Below, piece after piece: positions 35,201-43,718 of a DNA stretch of 64,000 nt; position 1 is the stretch's first letter; each line of letters opens with the position of its first letter. Location: contig JBAZKW010000002.1 of assembly GCA_041650595.1 (NCBI GenBank), positions 62,001 to 126,000 of the forward strand, in the 5' to 3' direction. This stretch comes from CALFCX01 sp041650595. Lineage in GTDB: Bacteria; Margulisbacteria; WOR-1; JAKLHX01. The notes below the pieces were generated by a model. It had not been told where the DNA came from. It saw only the letters and a program-made list of their open reading frames with translations, and did no database searches. Both the position numbers and the translations under genes were made by a program.

Positions 35201-36937
35201 GAGAGTTTTTACTGCTTCGGCAATATTTAGAGATTCCGAAAGATACCCTCCAACAGAGACGGTCAGGTCCCCGGTGCCGGAAACACCCTTGGCACCATCC
35301 GGCAGGATATCATCGATAATCTTTAAATTAGAAAGATCCAGATTGCGGCCTATTATCCTGAAATCCGATTGCTTGTTTACCCCGATATTCCCGGAAAGTA
35401 AAAATCCTCCGGAATCAAGCACGATCGAAAAGCCCTCAGATTCAAAAACCCCCCGGCTCAGCTTGATCCTTCCTTGGGCTCTGCTGATCCGCTGGTTTCC
35501 TATACGCCCACGGGATAGCAACAGCATGCCTTCGGCCTCAATATTTTTCAACGGGTGATTAAGCGTATTGTTGTCCAGCTTGCCGGAAACAATTCCATCA
35601 AAGCTGTCTATTGATCCGTATACTCCATTAAATATATCTGAATTCTGAAGCTCAAACCCTCTAATCCTTGTCTTAAGAACAAAGCTTGCATCTTTTTTCA
35701 TATTTCCGATTGCAAATAGTTCTCTCTGGCCGGAAGAAATTCTTATAGGGTCGATGTCAATATTTCCGTCCTTTAGCCGGACCGCCGCGGATAGCTTCTC
35801 GATTATTTGGCCAAACAGCAGTCCTCCGTCTAAATTTAGGTCGCTGGATATTCCGATCTCCGTGCCATTGCCCTTAATAGTTACGCTGCCATCTGCGCGG
35901 CCTACAATGCCGGGCGCTTTCAAAGCAAGTACGGACATATCGGTTTTTGACAGATCGAATTGTCCAGAAAGCACCGGGGTTTTTCCGGATAGATCTGCAA
36001 TAAAACTTCCAGCTATGCCTCCGGAACAAAAAACCGCTTTGTCCAACTCCAGAGAAAACTTTTTCTTGTCTAACGAAAGCTGTATTTCGCCCTTTGCAGG
36101 CCTGTCATAAACAAGACTGTTTTTGAGAAGGATTGTCGTTTTTAGCTTTAAATCCGGCAATGTTGATACGAACAGGTCGACATCGGCGATCCCTGACATC
36201 GGAATATCTTTGGCAAAGGGGATGCCCAGATAGTCATTCCACTTTTTCAGGTTGAGATCCTCCGCATTGACATTGACGTCCGTTTTCAAGCTTGAGAAGT
36301 TTACGTTGCCGTCTACTTTGACCGGGCCATCCTGTGTAAAAGCCGAAAATCTGAAAAGCAGTCTGTTTTTGCGGGAAAAATTGGCTGTACCTTTTATTTG
36401 CTTAAGAGTTTGCTCAAATTGTTCTTTGATCGGCGCACCGAACCCTTTTTTATCAACGAATAGTGCCCGTCCGTCAGAAATTAATATCCTCGCACGGAAG
36501 ACCGGCGGGGGAGCACTTCCGGGGCCTCCCTGAGGAATAAGCTTATCAAAATTCCAAGAACCGTCTTTTTCGTGTTCCACATATACATACGGGCTTTCAA
36601 GATATATCGAAGTAAGGGATTGGAGCATGTCTTTGGCCAAGACCCCCCTTAGCGCGTTGTAGGAAACTTTTGCCTTTTTGATATAGATCAGCCTGCCTTG
36701 AGATATCTTTTTGTCTTTGGCTACGACTACATCATTCAGTGTCACCGAAGTTATCAGATTCCCGCTTATGGAGCCTATGCTCACCTCCCGACTTAGCGCC
36801 GCAGAAGCCTGTTTTTCTATCTCATTTTTGACCATAGGGTAGATGGGATTTTTTATGGAAAAAGAAAAAGCCGGCAAAGAACAGCCGGCAAGAATAAAAT
36901 ACAGAATAGAAGCAAAAACAAAGGTTTTTTTAGGCAT
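32291..36937 (-). CDS. tamB: TamB-like translocation/assembly protein (AsmA superfamily)
   Basis: A 1548-residue envelope-spanning protein built almost entirely of repeated short beta strands, as in TamB/YhdP lipid-bridge proteins. It starts with a hydrophobic leader ending LAGC (Cys19), a good lipobox, where TamB proteins usually have an uncleaved anchor helix. AsmA-like strands fill the middle, and the C-terminal DUF490-type region (about 1150-1548) ends in a barrel-like YKATLQFQYSF. Adjacent to bamA, as TamB genes commonly are. Inferred role: phospholipid transport or outer-membrane protein assembly. A TATAAT box (TGATATAAT) lies 13 bases before the ATG. Confidence 0.87.
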   Translation of the reverse strand: MPKKTFVFASILYFILAGCSLPAFSFSIKNPIYPMVKNEIEKQASAALSREVSIGSISGNLITSVTLNDVVVAKDKKISQGRLIYIKKAKVSYNALRGVLAKDMLQSLTSIYLESPYVYVEHEKDGSWNFDKLIPQGGPGSAPPPVFRARILISDGRALFVDKKGFGAPIKEQFEQTLKQIKGTANFSRKNRLLFRFSAFTQDGPVKVDGNVNFSSLKTDVNVNAEDLNLKKWNDYLGIPFAKDIPMSGIADVDLFVSTLPDLKLKTTILLKNSLVYDRPAKGEIQLSLDKKKFSLELDKAVFCSGGIAGSFIADLSGKTPVLSGQFDLSKTDMSVLALKAPGIVGRADGSVTIKGNGTEIGISSDLNLDGGLLFGQIIEKLSAAVRLKDGNIDIDPIRISSGQRELFAIGNMKKDASFVLKTRIRGFELQNSDIFNGVYGSIDSFDGIVSGKLDNNTLNHPLKNIEAEGMLLLSRGRIGNQRISRAQGRIKLSRGVFESEGFSIVLDSGGFLLSGNIGVNKQSDFRIIGRNLDLSNLKIIDDILPDGAKGVSGTGDLTVSVGGYLSESLNIAEAVKTLDMSVEADMLGASLGVKNIKNAKLSAFWKSKTLSLNELSFETPDSKFYVSGKMDRNGDLSGSFNGNIFISEFSPFVQRFAKVLGRLSFNGNLSGTVSTPDISAAFVASGINYNNIKFDLLSGTARCRNAVFYLGDPAILTYGKDEYSIYGKLSFDGSGPVFSGGVYTDKGNLASLSSMAKMAYEEFGRRTNTSNTTGISAIVFPDIRNYVSAEGKYNLLSADNGFLKKWEKAIYKAPDRHGDDSLAAYLFEITAEAPLGLKAEFSGNSRGVTASASFISSKGRISSYIFDSISGTLLLDKTALVLRDMVVKKSSGKLSASGRINFSGPLNISVKAKNFNVTGIDKAVNFGIPVEGVLDLSASISGTFSDPKIDCVFSGKDAGVGDISIDRVDGDLNYGKGQLLVKKLNMNAGRQAASMEGIIPFVKGKEISLDLNLNGDNIGLLASLVKGVRWDSGTGEARLRATGTLEKPKINGVLSLKNAVVNIDQLKTTLYGFDADLSFKDSKAYTKKFSGIFSGDRTGGRALPFSLAGYVDFSEAFGEKKRTELDIAMADTSGYIDIPGIYSGEFSLSACRLKGPFVLPGVKNTSGNMLVKAAVALKEGSIILPNGGGVGSPKPNIEFDVSAAIGKNMRLVQGSGDQTLSMDLANINLQVFGEEPLLISGTIASPVVKGDVEIKSGSLTILGREFDVVNEYEQEKYFGSDRADIIKNEAVFQGGKTYSAIPYIRLTAKSEIFSYFRSQAVTYSDGSVSSPVVQKDTTIVITRISGMPFVTDRIRMIAPHFYAFKLDSSKSPAELVPASYDDNQIRIMLLPDFLKSSLGVAEGNVQEGIDTNAILVDYLNARLQSVLFRRLTSRVENALGLESLTLDYNFGKDLEKLLPTKRGEYAVNDTPQFGVGFVKGIFDNVFIQVRYAQAIEQTSYISNMSLNYQITWKATRFYSLVYYREPITFQQQDSTYYKATLQFQYSF

Positions 36938-37016
36938 TTCTTGTATAAAAATTATATCACTGTACTTGGTAGGTTAAAAGGAGTTTATTATTTTAGTCTG
37001 GTTTGTCTAAACAATG

Positions 37017-37295
37017 TTATTGCAATGGCAGGCTTCTTTGGTTTATCTGTCTCTCCAGTTCCTTTACTTTTGATTCCAGAGAACGGATCTTAATATGATC
37101 GTTTATTTTCTGATATACGGCTACAATTCCAGCCAATATGATACCGACCGCGACAGCAGACAGGACAACTATTGCCAGCGACACATCTTTAAACTGCCAA
37201 AAGATCAGGCTGACCGAAACAGAAGAAGCATTTATTGCGACAAATGAAGCGACAGCTGACAAAGCGACAAGCAGTATAACCAGGTTAAATATCAT
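37017..37295 (-). CDS. LapA-domain (DUF1049) inner-membrane protein
   Basis: A 92-residue protein with two membrane helices (about 3-22 and 38-60) and a C-terminal coiled-coil tail (HIKIRSLESKVKELERQIN), matching LapA (lipopolysaccharide assembly protein A domain). In proteobacteria LapA acts with LapB/FtsH to control LpxC. No LapB is visible here. The ATG overlaps the ruvB stop by one base (TAATG), so it is translationally coupled with ruvB. Confidence 0.8.
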   Translation of the reverse strand: MIFNLVILLVALSAVASFVAINASSVSVSLIFWQFKDVSLAIVVLSAVAVGIILAGIVAVYQKINDHIKIRSLESKVKELERQINQRSLPLQ

Positions 37296-38344
37296 TAAAA
37301 AAGCCCCTCCTGTTGTATAGAATTGTTTTTAGCCGCAAGCTTTTCCGGCAGCGGAATACCTATATGTTCGCACGCGGCCCTAGTAAGCAGACGTCCTTTT
37401 GGGGTGCGCTCCAAAAAACCTATCTGCATAAGAAAAGGCTCATAAACATCTTCGATCGTACCGGGATCTTCGCTTATTGAAGCGGCTATCGTATCCAGCC
37501 CCACGGGACCGCCGCCGTATTTTTCGGCAATGCTGCGTAGTATTTTCCTGTCAACATTATCGAGTCCTTTGTCATCCACTTCTAGATGAGCAAGCGCGCT
37601 TTGAGCAACCTCTTTTGTTATTACGCCGCCTGCTTTTACCTGGCACCAGTCTCTCACCCTTCTAAGCAGCCGGTTGGCGATCCTGGGCGTGCCACGGGAT
37701 CTTTTGGCTATGCTGTCGGCCCCCTCGCTGTCTATGCTGACGCCCAAAACTTCCGCCGCCGCGATTATTATCTTTTTCAGGTCCTGCGGCTCGTAAAATT
37801 CCAGCCTGCTGATAAGCCCGAACCTGTCGCGCAAAGGCCCGGTCAAAAGGCCGGCCCTGGTGGTTGCCCCTATCAAAGTAAATTTGGGCAGGTCGATCCT
37901 TATCGAACGGGCGCTCGGGCCTTTTCCGATGATTATGTCCAGACCAAAATCCTCCATCGCGGGATAAAGCACTTCTTCAACAACATTGTTCAGCCTGTGT
38001 ATCTCATCGATAAAAAGGATTTCATGTTCTTTCAGGTTTGTGAGTATTGCAGCCAGATCCCCAGGGCGCTCTATCGAAGGACCGGAGGTCGCTTTTATTC
38101 CCGTGCCCATTTCATTGGCGATTATATAAGACAAAGTGGTCTTGCCCAGTCCCGGAGGCCCGTATAATAGAATATGCTCCAGCGCTTCTCCTCTCTTTTT
38201 AGCGGCATCTATAAGGATCTTTACGCTCTCTTTTATACGCGACTGCCCGATATAGTTGTCCAGCCTTTTCGGACGAAGCCCGTTAAAAGAGGAGTCTTCG
38301 TCTTTTCTGTCAAAAGTAACTATCCTGTTGTCTTCGTTTTCCAC
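37295..38344 (-). CDS. ruvB: Holliday junction DNA helicase RuvB
   Basis: AAA+ motor for branch migration with RuvA. 349 residues with LRPKRLDNYIGQ, Walker A GPPGLGKTT, Walker B LFIDEIHRL, sensor IGATTRAGLLTGPLRDRFG, the arginine finger region, and the C-terminal winged helix ending RTPKGRLLTRAA. The start lies 25 bases inside the lytic transglycosylase gene. ruvA and ruvC are not in the window. Confidence 0.97.
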   Translation of the reverse strand: MENEDNRIVTFDRKDEDSSFNGLRPKRLDNYIGQSRIKESVKILIDAAKKRGEALEHILLYGPPGLGKTTLSYIIANEMGTGIKATSGPSIERPGDLAAILTNLKEHEILFIDEIHRLNNVVEEVLYPAMEDFGLDIIIGKGPSARSIRIDLPKFTLIGATTRAGLLTGPLRDRFGLISRLEFYEPQDLKKIIIAAAEVLGVSIDSEGADSIAKRSRGTPRIANRLLRRVRDWCQVKAGGVITKEVAQSALAHLEVDDKGLDNVDRKILRSIAEKYGGGPVGLDTIAASISEDPGTIEDVYEPFLMQIGFLERTPKGRLLTRAACEHIGIPLPEKLAAKNNSIQQEGLF

Positions 38345-40359
38345 GCATGCTCCGTTTCATATATCCGCTTATATTGCCAATAGCTTTCAAGCACTTTTTT
38401 TACATATCCGCGTGTTTCTTTGTAGGGTATATTTTCGACAAACTCATCTATATCAGAATATCCGTTCTTCCTGACCCATCGCCTTACGTTGCCGGATCCG
38501 CCGTTGTAAGAAGCAAGAGCCAGATGCTTATCACCATTAAATCTTTTGAGTTGCTGGGAAAGATAATAGGCCCCCATTTTTACGTTGAGTTCGGGCTCAA
38601 AAAGTCTGCTGGTATTGTAATGCCTGATCCCCAGATTTCTTGCTATGCCGCGGCCTGTAGAGGGCATTATCTGCGTAAGTCCGTGTGCCATGGTCCTGGA
38701 AAGCCCTCTCGGATTGAACCTGCTTTCTTCCCTGATCAGTGCGTACATAAGGCTCGGTTCAACCCCGAACTGTTCGCAGTACTTGTCAACAAACTCTCCA
38801 TACCGCCTTGGATAAGAAACTGCCATCGCCCAACTGCTATCCCCCTCAATCTCTCCGGCAGCCAGGCTTTCGTGAACTTCGATCTCGGCCAGGCGAATAG
38901 ATTTCTGATAATCATTCTGAGCGGCCAAGACCGAAGCCATGCCTACGCGCGCTTTTCTTTTGTCCTGGGAAACAGCAGATTCTTCGTAAAAGATTTCGGC
39001 CTCCTCAAAAGCCGAGTCAAAGGCTCTTGCTTTCATCAGCTCGCAGAATTTAGCCCAGTGCAGGTTATCGGAAGGAATATATGAAAATGAAATCACAGGT
39101 AAAGGCACAGAGGTGAAACGCGGCAGGTTCATGTTGAGCCTGTCGGCTGCCCTGTACCCATAATATGTGTTCGGGTAGCGCAATGCGGCTTTTTCGTAGA
39201 TCTGCTCGGCGGCCTCTTTCATCCCCATCTTTTCTGCTGATTTTGCCTGCCAGTAAAGGCAGGAGGCTGTAACGGAAACATTCGGAACTTTTTCATAAGC
39301 CTCGCCGAAGGTGCTATAAGCCAGATCATATCTGCCCTTTGAATAATATGAAAAACCGAGCCTCCAGCATGCATTAGCAACTGCCGCTCCGCGCGGAAAT
39401 TTTTTGATAATAGAAGCGTAAAGGCTTTCTGCAAGGTCTTCGTAGCCGTTCTTGCTGTAATAATCAGCGACGCGCAACTGCGCTTCCGATGCAAGCTCGC
39501 TGTCTGGAAAGAACTCTGCAATCTTTGTAAAATATGCAAAAGCATCCGGAATATTTTCTCTGACAAAAAACGCCTGGCCTTTATAATAAAGCGCTTCCGG
39601 AAAAAGATTTTTGGCGGAGTCAAATATCTTCGCTGCGCTGGCGGACATCCCGCTCCTGTAATAGCACATGCCAAGCTTTAGAAGCGACTGAGGGGCCTGG
39701 CTGTTTGACGGGTAACAGTCCAAAAGAGCTTTGTAGTTTGAGGCGGCGGAGGCATAATCTTTATTGTCAAAAAGCGCATCCGCCCGCGCACACAGTTCCT
39801 GCGCGGTCGCTTTTCTCCCGGAAAATCCGGTCTTTTCGAGCCGCACCCTGGAATCTTTGATATATGCGCTTAGCGGATGATATATCTCCACCTGTGAATA
39901 TCTGTCCGCGGCGCCTTCCAAAAGCCCTGCATTTTCGTAGCAGATTCCTGCCCTGTACCTTGCGTAGTCTTTGTAAGAGTCTACTTTCCCGTATTTTACG
40001 GCCTGATCGTAGTAAAAAGCTGCCTTCATATAATCCGCGGCGTTAAAGTTGATCTCTGCGACCCGGATATATGCCTTGCCCGATAATGCGCTGTAAGGAA
40101 AAAGCTCAGGGACTTTCAAGTATTCCGCTTCGGCAATACCATACTGGGCGGATTCGTCATACATGGACGCTATCTTGTACTGGGCATAATCATTTAAGAC
40201 ATATGAATTATCCGACGATAGGCCCCTCAACATTGATACCGCATCGCCGATATAACCGACTTTTATAAGATGCAGGGCTTTCGGATAACTGTCCGAAGCG
40301 TGAGCCGCGGACAAAGAAAATGCAAGAAATATTGATAAAAAGATCACAAGCTGTTTCAT
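38320..40359 (-). CDS. Soluble lytic murein transglycosylase (SLT) with TPR-rich superhelix
   Basis: Exported peptidoglycan lytic transglycosylase of 679 residues. A signal peptide (ending AHAS) is followed by a long TPR/alpha-solenoid region (about 30-500), and a C-terminal Slt domain with the catalytic Glu in ALIREESRFNPRGLS, then GLTQIMPSTGRGIA and ASYNGGSGNVRRW. The layout matches Slt70, with a more obviously TPR-like N-part. I start at 40359 because the signal peptide begins there; an upstream in-frame ATG adds an implausible basic stretch. TGCTAAAAT ends 7 bases before the ATG. Overlaps ruvB by 25 bases. Confidence 0.93.
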   Translation of the reverse strand: MKQLVIFLSIFLAFSLSAAHASDSYPKALHLIKVGYIGDAVSMLRGLSSDNSYVLNDYAQYKIASMYDESAQYGIAEAEYLKVPELFPYSALSGKAYIRVAEINFNAADYMKAAFYYDQAVKYGKVDSYKDYARYRAGICYENAGLLEGAADRYSQVEIYHPLSAYIKDSRVRLEKTGFSGRKATAQELCARADALFDNKDYASAASNYKALLDCYPSNSQAPQSLLKLGMCYYRSGMSASAAKIFDSAKNLFPEALYYKGQAFFVRENIPDAFAYFTKIAEFFPDSELASEAQLRVADYYSKNGYEDLAESLYASIIKKFPRGAAVANACWRLGFSYYSKGRYDLAYSTFGEAYEKVPNVSVTASCLYWQAKSAEKMGMKEAAEQIYEKAALRYPNTYYGYRAADRLNMNLPRFTSVPLPVISFSYIPSDNLHWAKFCELMKARAFDSAFEEAEIFYEESAVSQDKRKARVGMASVLAAQNDYQKSIRLAEIEVHESLAAGEIEGDSSWAMAVSYPRRYGEFVDKYCEQFGVEPSLMYALIREESRFNPRGLSRTMAHGLTQIMPSTGRGIARNLGIRHYNTSRLFEPELNVKMGAYYLSQQLKRFNGDKHLALASYNGGSGNVRRWVRKNGYSDIDEFVENIPYKETRGYVKKVLESYWQYKRIYETEHAWKTKTTG

Positions 40360-40366
40360 TTTAGAA

Positions 40367-40375
40367 ATTTTAGCA
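40367..40375 (-). promoter_or_regulatory. Extended -10 promoter (TGCTAAAAT) of the lytic transglycosylase gene
   Basis: TAAAAT at 40372-40367 preceded by TGC, with 7 bases to the ATG at 40359 and no Shine-Dalgarno; another leaderless-type start. Confidence 0.5.
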
Positions 40376-40412
40376 CCTTTGACAAGCTTTTTCGAGGTAT
40401 TTTCCGGCAGCC

Positions 40413-42545
40413 CTATCTCTTTTGTATAGGCGCGTATTTTAGCATGAGGCTTTTTGTCACCATCGGAGAAAACATTATGTCCACCACAGTGTCTTCTCCT
40501 GCCTGCTCGATCCTGACTATTTCGCCGCTTCCCCATTTGGGATGCGATATGATGTCTCCGACATTGTAAATACTTTCTATCTCGGATGAGACCGTTATTT
40601 TTTCGTATTTCCTGTCCGCACCATCCTCGGCACTTGTCTTTTTAATGATGTTTTCCGGTATCTCTTCAAGAAAACGGGAAGGTCCGTTGCACCAGCTCTC
40701 GCCAAAAAGCATCCGCTCCTGCGCGTGGGTTATATAAAGCTTTTCTTTTGCCCGGGTTATCCCCACATAGCAAAGGCGCCTTTCTTCTTCCAGTTCCTTG
40801 GGTTCGAACATTGACCTGTAATGAGGGAATATCCCTTCTTCCATGCCTGCCATGAAAACCACGGGAAATTCAAGTCCCTTGGCCGAGTGAAGCGTCATGA
40901 GAGTCACAAAAGGCTTGGAAAGGTCGGCAGTATCCTGGTCGGTCACGAGAGAGATCTGCATCAAAAAAGCGCCCAAAGATACATCATCGGAATTTTTCTC
41001 AAAATCAATGGCAACAGACAGGAATTCTTTGATGTTCTCTGACCTGGAGAGTGATTCTTCCGTGCCCTCAGCCTCAAAGCTTTTTACCAGTCCGGATGCC
41101 TCTATGGCCAACTCAACTATTTTTGAAGCCGGCAATTTTTCGACCTCGCTTTTGATCTTCTCAACCTTTTCAACAAGACAATAAATGGATTGTTTTGTTT
41201 TTTGAGTAAGCTGAAGTTGGCCAAGATCCTTCAATACATCAAGTATAGAACCGCTGTTTTTTTCAGCTTCCACTTCGATCTTTTTTAATGTCGTCTTCCC
41301 GATGCCTTCTGTCATAAACCCGATGACCCTGAAAAAGCTCAGCTTGTCAGCCGGATTAAAGATCACTTTAAGAAGAGAAAGCAGGTCTTTTATCTCTTTT
41401 CTCTCATAGAACCTGAACCCGCCGAATATTTTATACGGCAGGCCGTTCTGGAGAAGGACTTCTTCTATCACCCGCGATTGGGCATTGGTCCTGTAGAGGA
41501 TTACCATATCGCCGAGAGGTCTTTTAAGTGACATTTTTTTTATCTCGCCGATGATAAACCTTGCCTCGTCGCGCTCGTCCGAAGCAAGATAGCTGATTAT
41601 TTTCTCTCCGCAGTGGCTTTTGGTCCAGAGTTCCTTTTCTTTTCTGCCGGCATTGTTCGAGATGACATTGTTCGCGGCCACCAAAATATTTTTCGTGGAC
41701 CTATAATTTTCTTCCAGTTTAAAGACCTTGGCATCAGGGTAATTCGATTCAAATTCGAGGATATTCCTAATATCCGCGCCTCTGAAACCGTATATGCTTT
41801 GGTCATCGTCCCCGACAACGCAAATGTTGCCGTATTTGCCGGAAAGCATATGGGCGATCATATATTGGGCATGGTTTGTATCCTGGTATTCATCTATGTT
41901 TACATATCTAAACCTCTCCTGATAATGCTCCCTCACGGAAGAATATTTTTGCAGCAGCTCGACCGCAAGCATGAGCATGTCGTCGAAATCTATCGCGTTG
42001 TTCTTCCTGAGCTTTTCCTGGTATAGCCTGTAACACGGCGTTATCTTTTCCTGCCAAAAGTCAGCAGCCTTGCTCTCGTATTCTTCAACACCGATCAATT
42101 CGTTCTTCGCTTTGCTAATGGAATCCAGGACAGCAGCTGGCTTATACTTTTTATCATCATAATCAAGCTGTTTGAGCACTTCTTTAATGAGAGCTTTTTG
42201 ATCGTCGCTGTCATATATGACGTAGTTTCTGTCCCAACCAAGCTTTTCTATGTGCTGTCGCAGTATCCTGCCGCAAATTGAGTGGAACGTCCCTACCCAC
42301 ATTTCTCTGGCCGGTATCCCTACCAGTTTTTTCAGCCTATGCTTTAGTTCGTCTGCTGCCTTATTTGTAAAAGTTACGGCAAGTATTTCATGAGGAGGAA
42401 CATTTTTCTCTTTGATGAGGTAAGCGATCCTGTGGGTCAAAACCCTTGTTTTGCCCGAGCCCGCTCCGGCGATTATCAAAACAGGGCCGTCAGTGCACAG
42501 CACCGCTTCTTTTTGCTTGTCGTTCAAGGATTTTAGGATGGCCAT
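40413..42545 (-). CDS. pcrA: UvrD/PcrA-type superfamily 1 DNA helicase
   Basis: 3'-5' helicase used in repair and in removing proteins and RNA polymerase from DNA. 710 residues: N-terminal SLNDKQKEAV, Walker A AGAGSGKTRVLTHRIAYL, motif Ia TFTNKAADEL, motif II NIDEYQDTN, motif III GDDDQSIYGFRGAD, motif IV NYRST, motif V TLMTLHSAKGLEFPVVF and motif VI YVGITRAKEKL. The C-terminal ~60 residues carry the KOW-like domain with GDIISHPKWGSGEIVRIE that binds RNA polymerase in PcrA. A TATAAT box lies 10 bases before the ATG. Divergent from tlyA. Confidence 0.96.
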   Translation of the reverse strand: MAILKSLNDKQKEAVLCTDGPVLIIAGAGSGKTRVLTHRIAYLIKEKNVPPHEILAVTFTNKAADELKHRLKKLVGIPAREMWVGTFHSICGRILRQHIEKLGWDRNYVIYDSDDQKALIKEVLKQLDYDDKKYKPAAVLDSISKAKNELIGVEEYESKAADFWQEKITPCYRLYQEKLRKNNAIDFDDMLMLAVELLQKYSSVREHYQERFRYVNIDEYQDTNHAQYMIAHMLSGKYGNICVVGDDDQSIYGFRGADIRNILEFESNYPDAKVFKLEENYRSTKNILVAANNVISNNAGRKEKELWTKSHCGEKIISYLASDERDEARFIIGEIKKMSLKRPLGDMVILYRTNAQSRVIEEVLLQNGLPYKIFGGFRFYERKEIKDLLSLLKVIFNPADKLSFFRVIGFMTEGIGKTTLKKIEVEAEKNSGSILDVLKDLGQLQLTQKTKQSIYCLVEKVEKIKSEVEKLPASKIVELAIEASGLVKSFEAEGTEESLSRSENIKEFLSVAIDFEKNSDDVSLGAFLMQISLVTDQDTADLSKPFVTLMTLHSAKGLEFPVVFMAGMEEGIFPHYRSMFEPKELEEERRLCYVGITRAKEKLYITHAQERMLFGESWCNGPSRFLEEIPENIIKKTSAEDGADRKYEKITVSSEIESIYNVGDIISHPKWGSGEIVRIEQAGEDTVVDIMFSPMVTKSLMLKYAPIQKR

Positions 42546-42555
42546 GAGAAACTCA

Positions 42556-42585
42556 ATTATAACACGGGAGGAATTTTGCTATAAT
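42556..42585. promoter_or_regulatory. Divergent extended -10 promoters for pcrA and tlyA
   Basis: In a 49-base gap two TATAAT boxes face away from each other. On the minus strand TGTTATAAT ends at 42556, 10 bases before the pcrA ATG; on the plus strand TGCTATAAT ends at 42585, 9 bases before the tlyA ATG. Neither gene has a Shine-Dalgarno. Confidence 0.65.
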
Positions 42586-42594
42586 AGCGCAGAC

Positions 42595-43326
42595 ATGAAA
42601 ATACGTCTTGACCAGCTTCTTGTTGAAAAGGGATTCTTTGAGTCCAGAACACGGGCTCAGTCAGCGATAATGGCCGGACAGATACTTGTCGACGAACAAA
42701 AGATAGACAAAGCCGGCACCCTAATCAATGAAGATTCCAAGATAAGGATCCTTGGAGAAAAATTAAAATATGTGAGCCGCGGCGGGCTTAAGCTTGAAAA
42801 AGCTCTCGATGAATTTGGAATAGACCCGATAAATCAAATCTGCCTTGACATAGGCGCTTCGACAGGTGGTTTTACCGACTGCCTTCTTCAAAGAGGGGCG
42901 GAAAAAGTTTATGCGATCGATGTCGGATACGGCCAGCTCGACCTGAAAATTAGAAATGATCCAAAGGTCGTGGTCATTGAAAGGACTAATGCAAGATATT
43001 TGCGTCCTCAGGATATCCCCGACAAAGCTTCGCTTGCTGTAATAGACGTTTCTTTTATCTCTCTATCAAAAATATTGCCCGCGGTGTTTGATCTATTGGC
43101 CGGCGACGGGCAGGTCGCGGCGCTCGTCAAACCGCAGTTCGAGGCAGGCCGTGACAAGGTCGGCAAAGGCGGAATCGTAAAAGACGAGCAAGCAAGGAAA
43201 GACGTTCTTGCCAAAGTCATTAAAGAGGCCGAAAGTATCGGCTTTAAATTTATCGCCTCATGCGATTCGCCGATCTCCGGGGCTGACGGCAACAAAGAAT
43301 TTCTTATTCATCTTAAGAAGATGTAA
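42595..43326 (+). CDS. tlyA: TlyA family rRNA 2'-O-methyltransferase
   Basis: 243 residues: an N-terminal S4 RNA-binding domain (KIRLDQLLVEKGFFESRTRAQSAIMAGQ) followed by an FtsJ/RrmJ-type methyltransferase with the SAM motif LDIGASTGGFTDCLL and the Asp in YAIDVGYGQL. TlyA proteins methylate ribose of 16S and 23S rRNA cytidines in mycobacteria. The upstream frame stays open but the S4 domain begins exactly at this ATG and a promoter box lies directly before it. Confidence 0.94.
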   Translation: MKIRLDQLLVEKGFFESRTRAQSAIMAGQILVDEQKIDKAGTLINEDSKIRILGEKLKYVSRGGLKLEKALDEFGIDPINQICLDIGASTGGFTDCLLQRGAEKVYAIDVGYGQLDLKIRNDPKVVVIERTNARYLRPQDIPDKASLAVIDVSFISLSKILPAVFDLLAGDGQVAALVKPQFEAGRDKVGKGGIVKDEQARKDVLAKVIKEAESIGFKFIASCDSPISGADGNKEFLIHLKKM

Positions 43327-43718
43327 CCTTTCGCTGCCGCGACACGACTCTTTCTTTTATCAATGATTCTCGTCCACTTTTCTTTTGCGGAAAAGAAAAG
43401 TGGACAGAAAAGAAAGCCGGTCGGGGGATACCCCCGACACCCCCCCACCGTTCAAATGGTTCGGCTGCGAACATTTGCTAGTCTGTAAACGAAAGATTCA
43501 GTTCCGTATTGCATATAGCTCCTTATGCGCGCGTCTTGTTTGAGGAGCAGACGCCGAAACGAAGTGAAGGCGTATTGCGACGAGTTACGCGCGCAGGGGA
43601 GCTGGGGGCGAAAGCCCCCGCGAGCTTTCTTTTGCGCCGCTTTTCTTTACGAATAAAGAAAAGCGGCAATAGCGGGTTGAAGGGCCTTCGGCCCTTAGAA
43701 AATAGTATAATTATAGAT
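43327..43718. repeat. Gene-free 392-bp cluster of perfect palindromes
   Basis: No gene is supported here. The stretch holds at least five stem-loops: a perfect 15-bp stem at 43372-43405 with a GCGG loop; GTCGGGGG/CCCCCGAC at 43420-43438; GGGGGC-GAAA-GCCCCC at 43604-43619; a perfect 14-bp stem at 43636-43667 with a CGAA loop; and AAGGGC/GCCCTT at about 43680-43696. The two long stems share the core CTTTTCTTT. The last hairpin could end transcription from tlyA. Looks like a nested array of short mobile palindromes; the whole frame is open but untranslated-looking. Confidence 0.7.
43706..43711 (+). promoter_or_regulatory. -10 box of nadK
   Basis: TATAAT with 7 bases to the nadK ATG at 43719 and no Shine-Dalgarno; leaderless-type start. 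Confidence 0.55.

Noticed and set aside
37586..38167. A 193-codon open frame on the plus strand
   Set aside because: Antisense to ruvB; Arg/Gln/Tyr-rich shadow composition.
43509..43718. N-terminal extension of nadK through the palindrome region
   Set aside because: The frame is open, but the encoded residues come from stem-loop repeats, and a TATAAT box stands right before the ATG at 43719 where the family domain begins.
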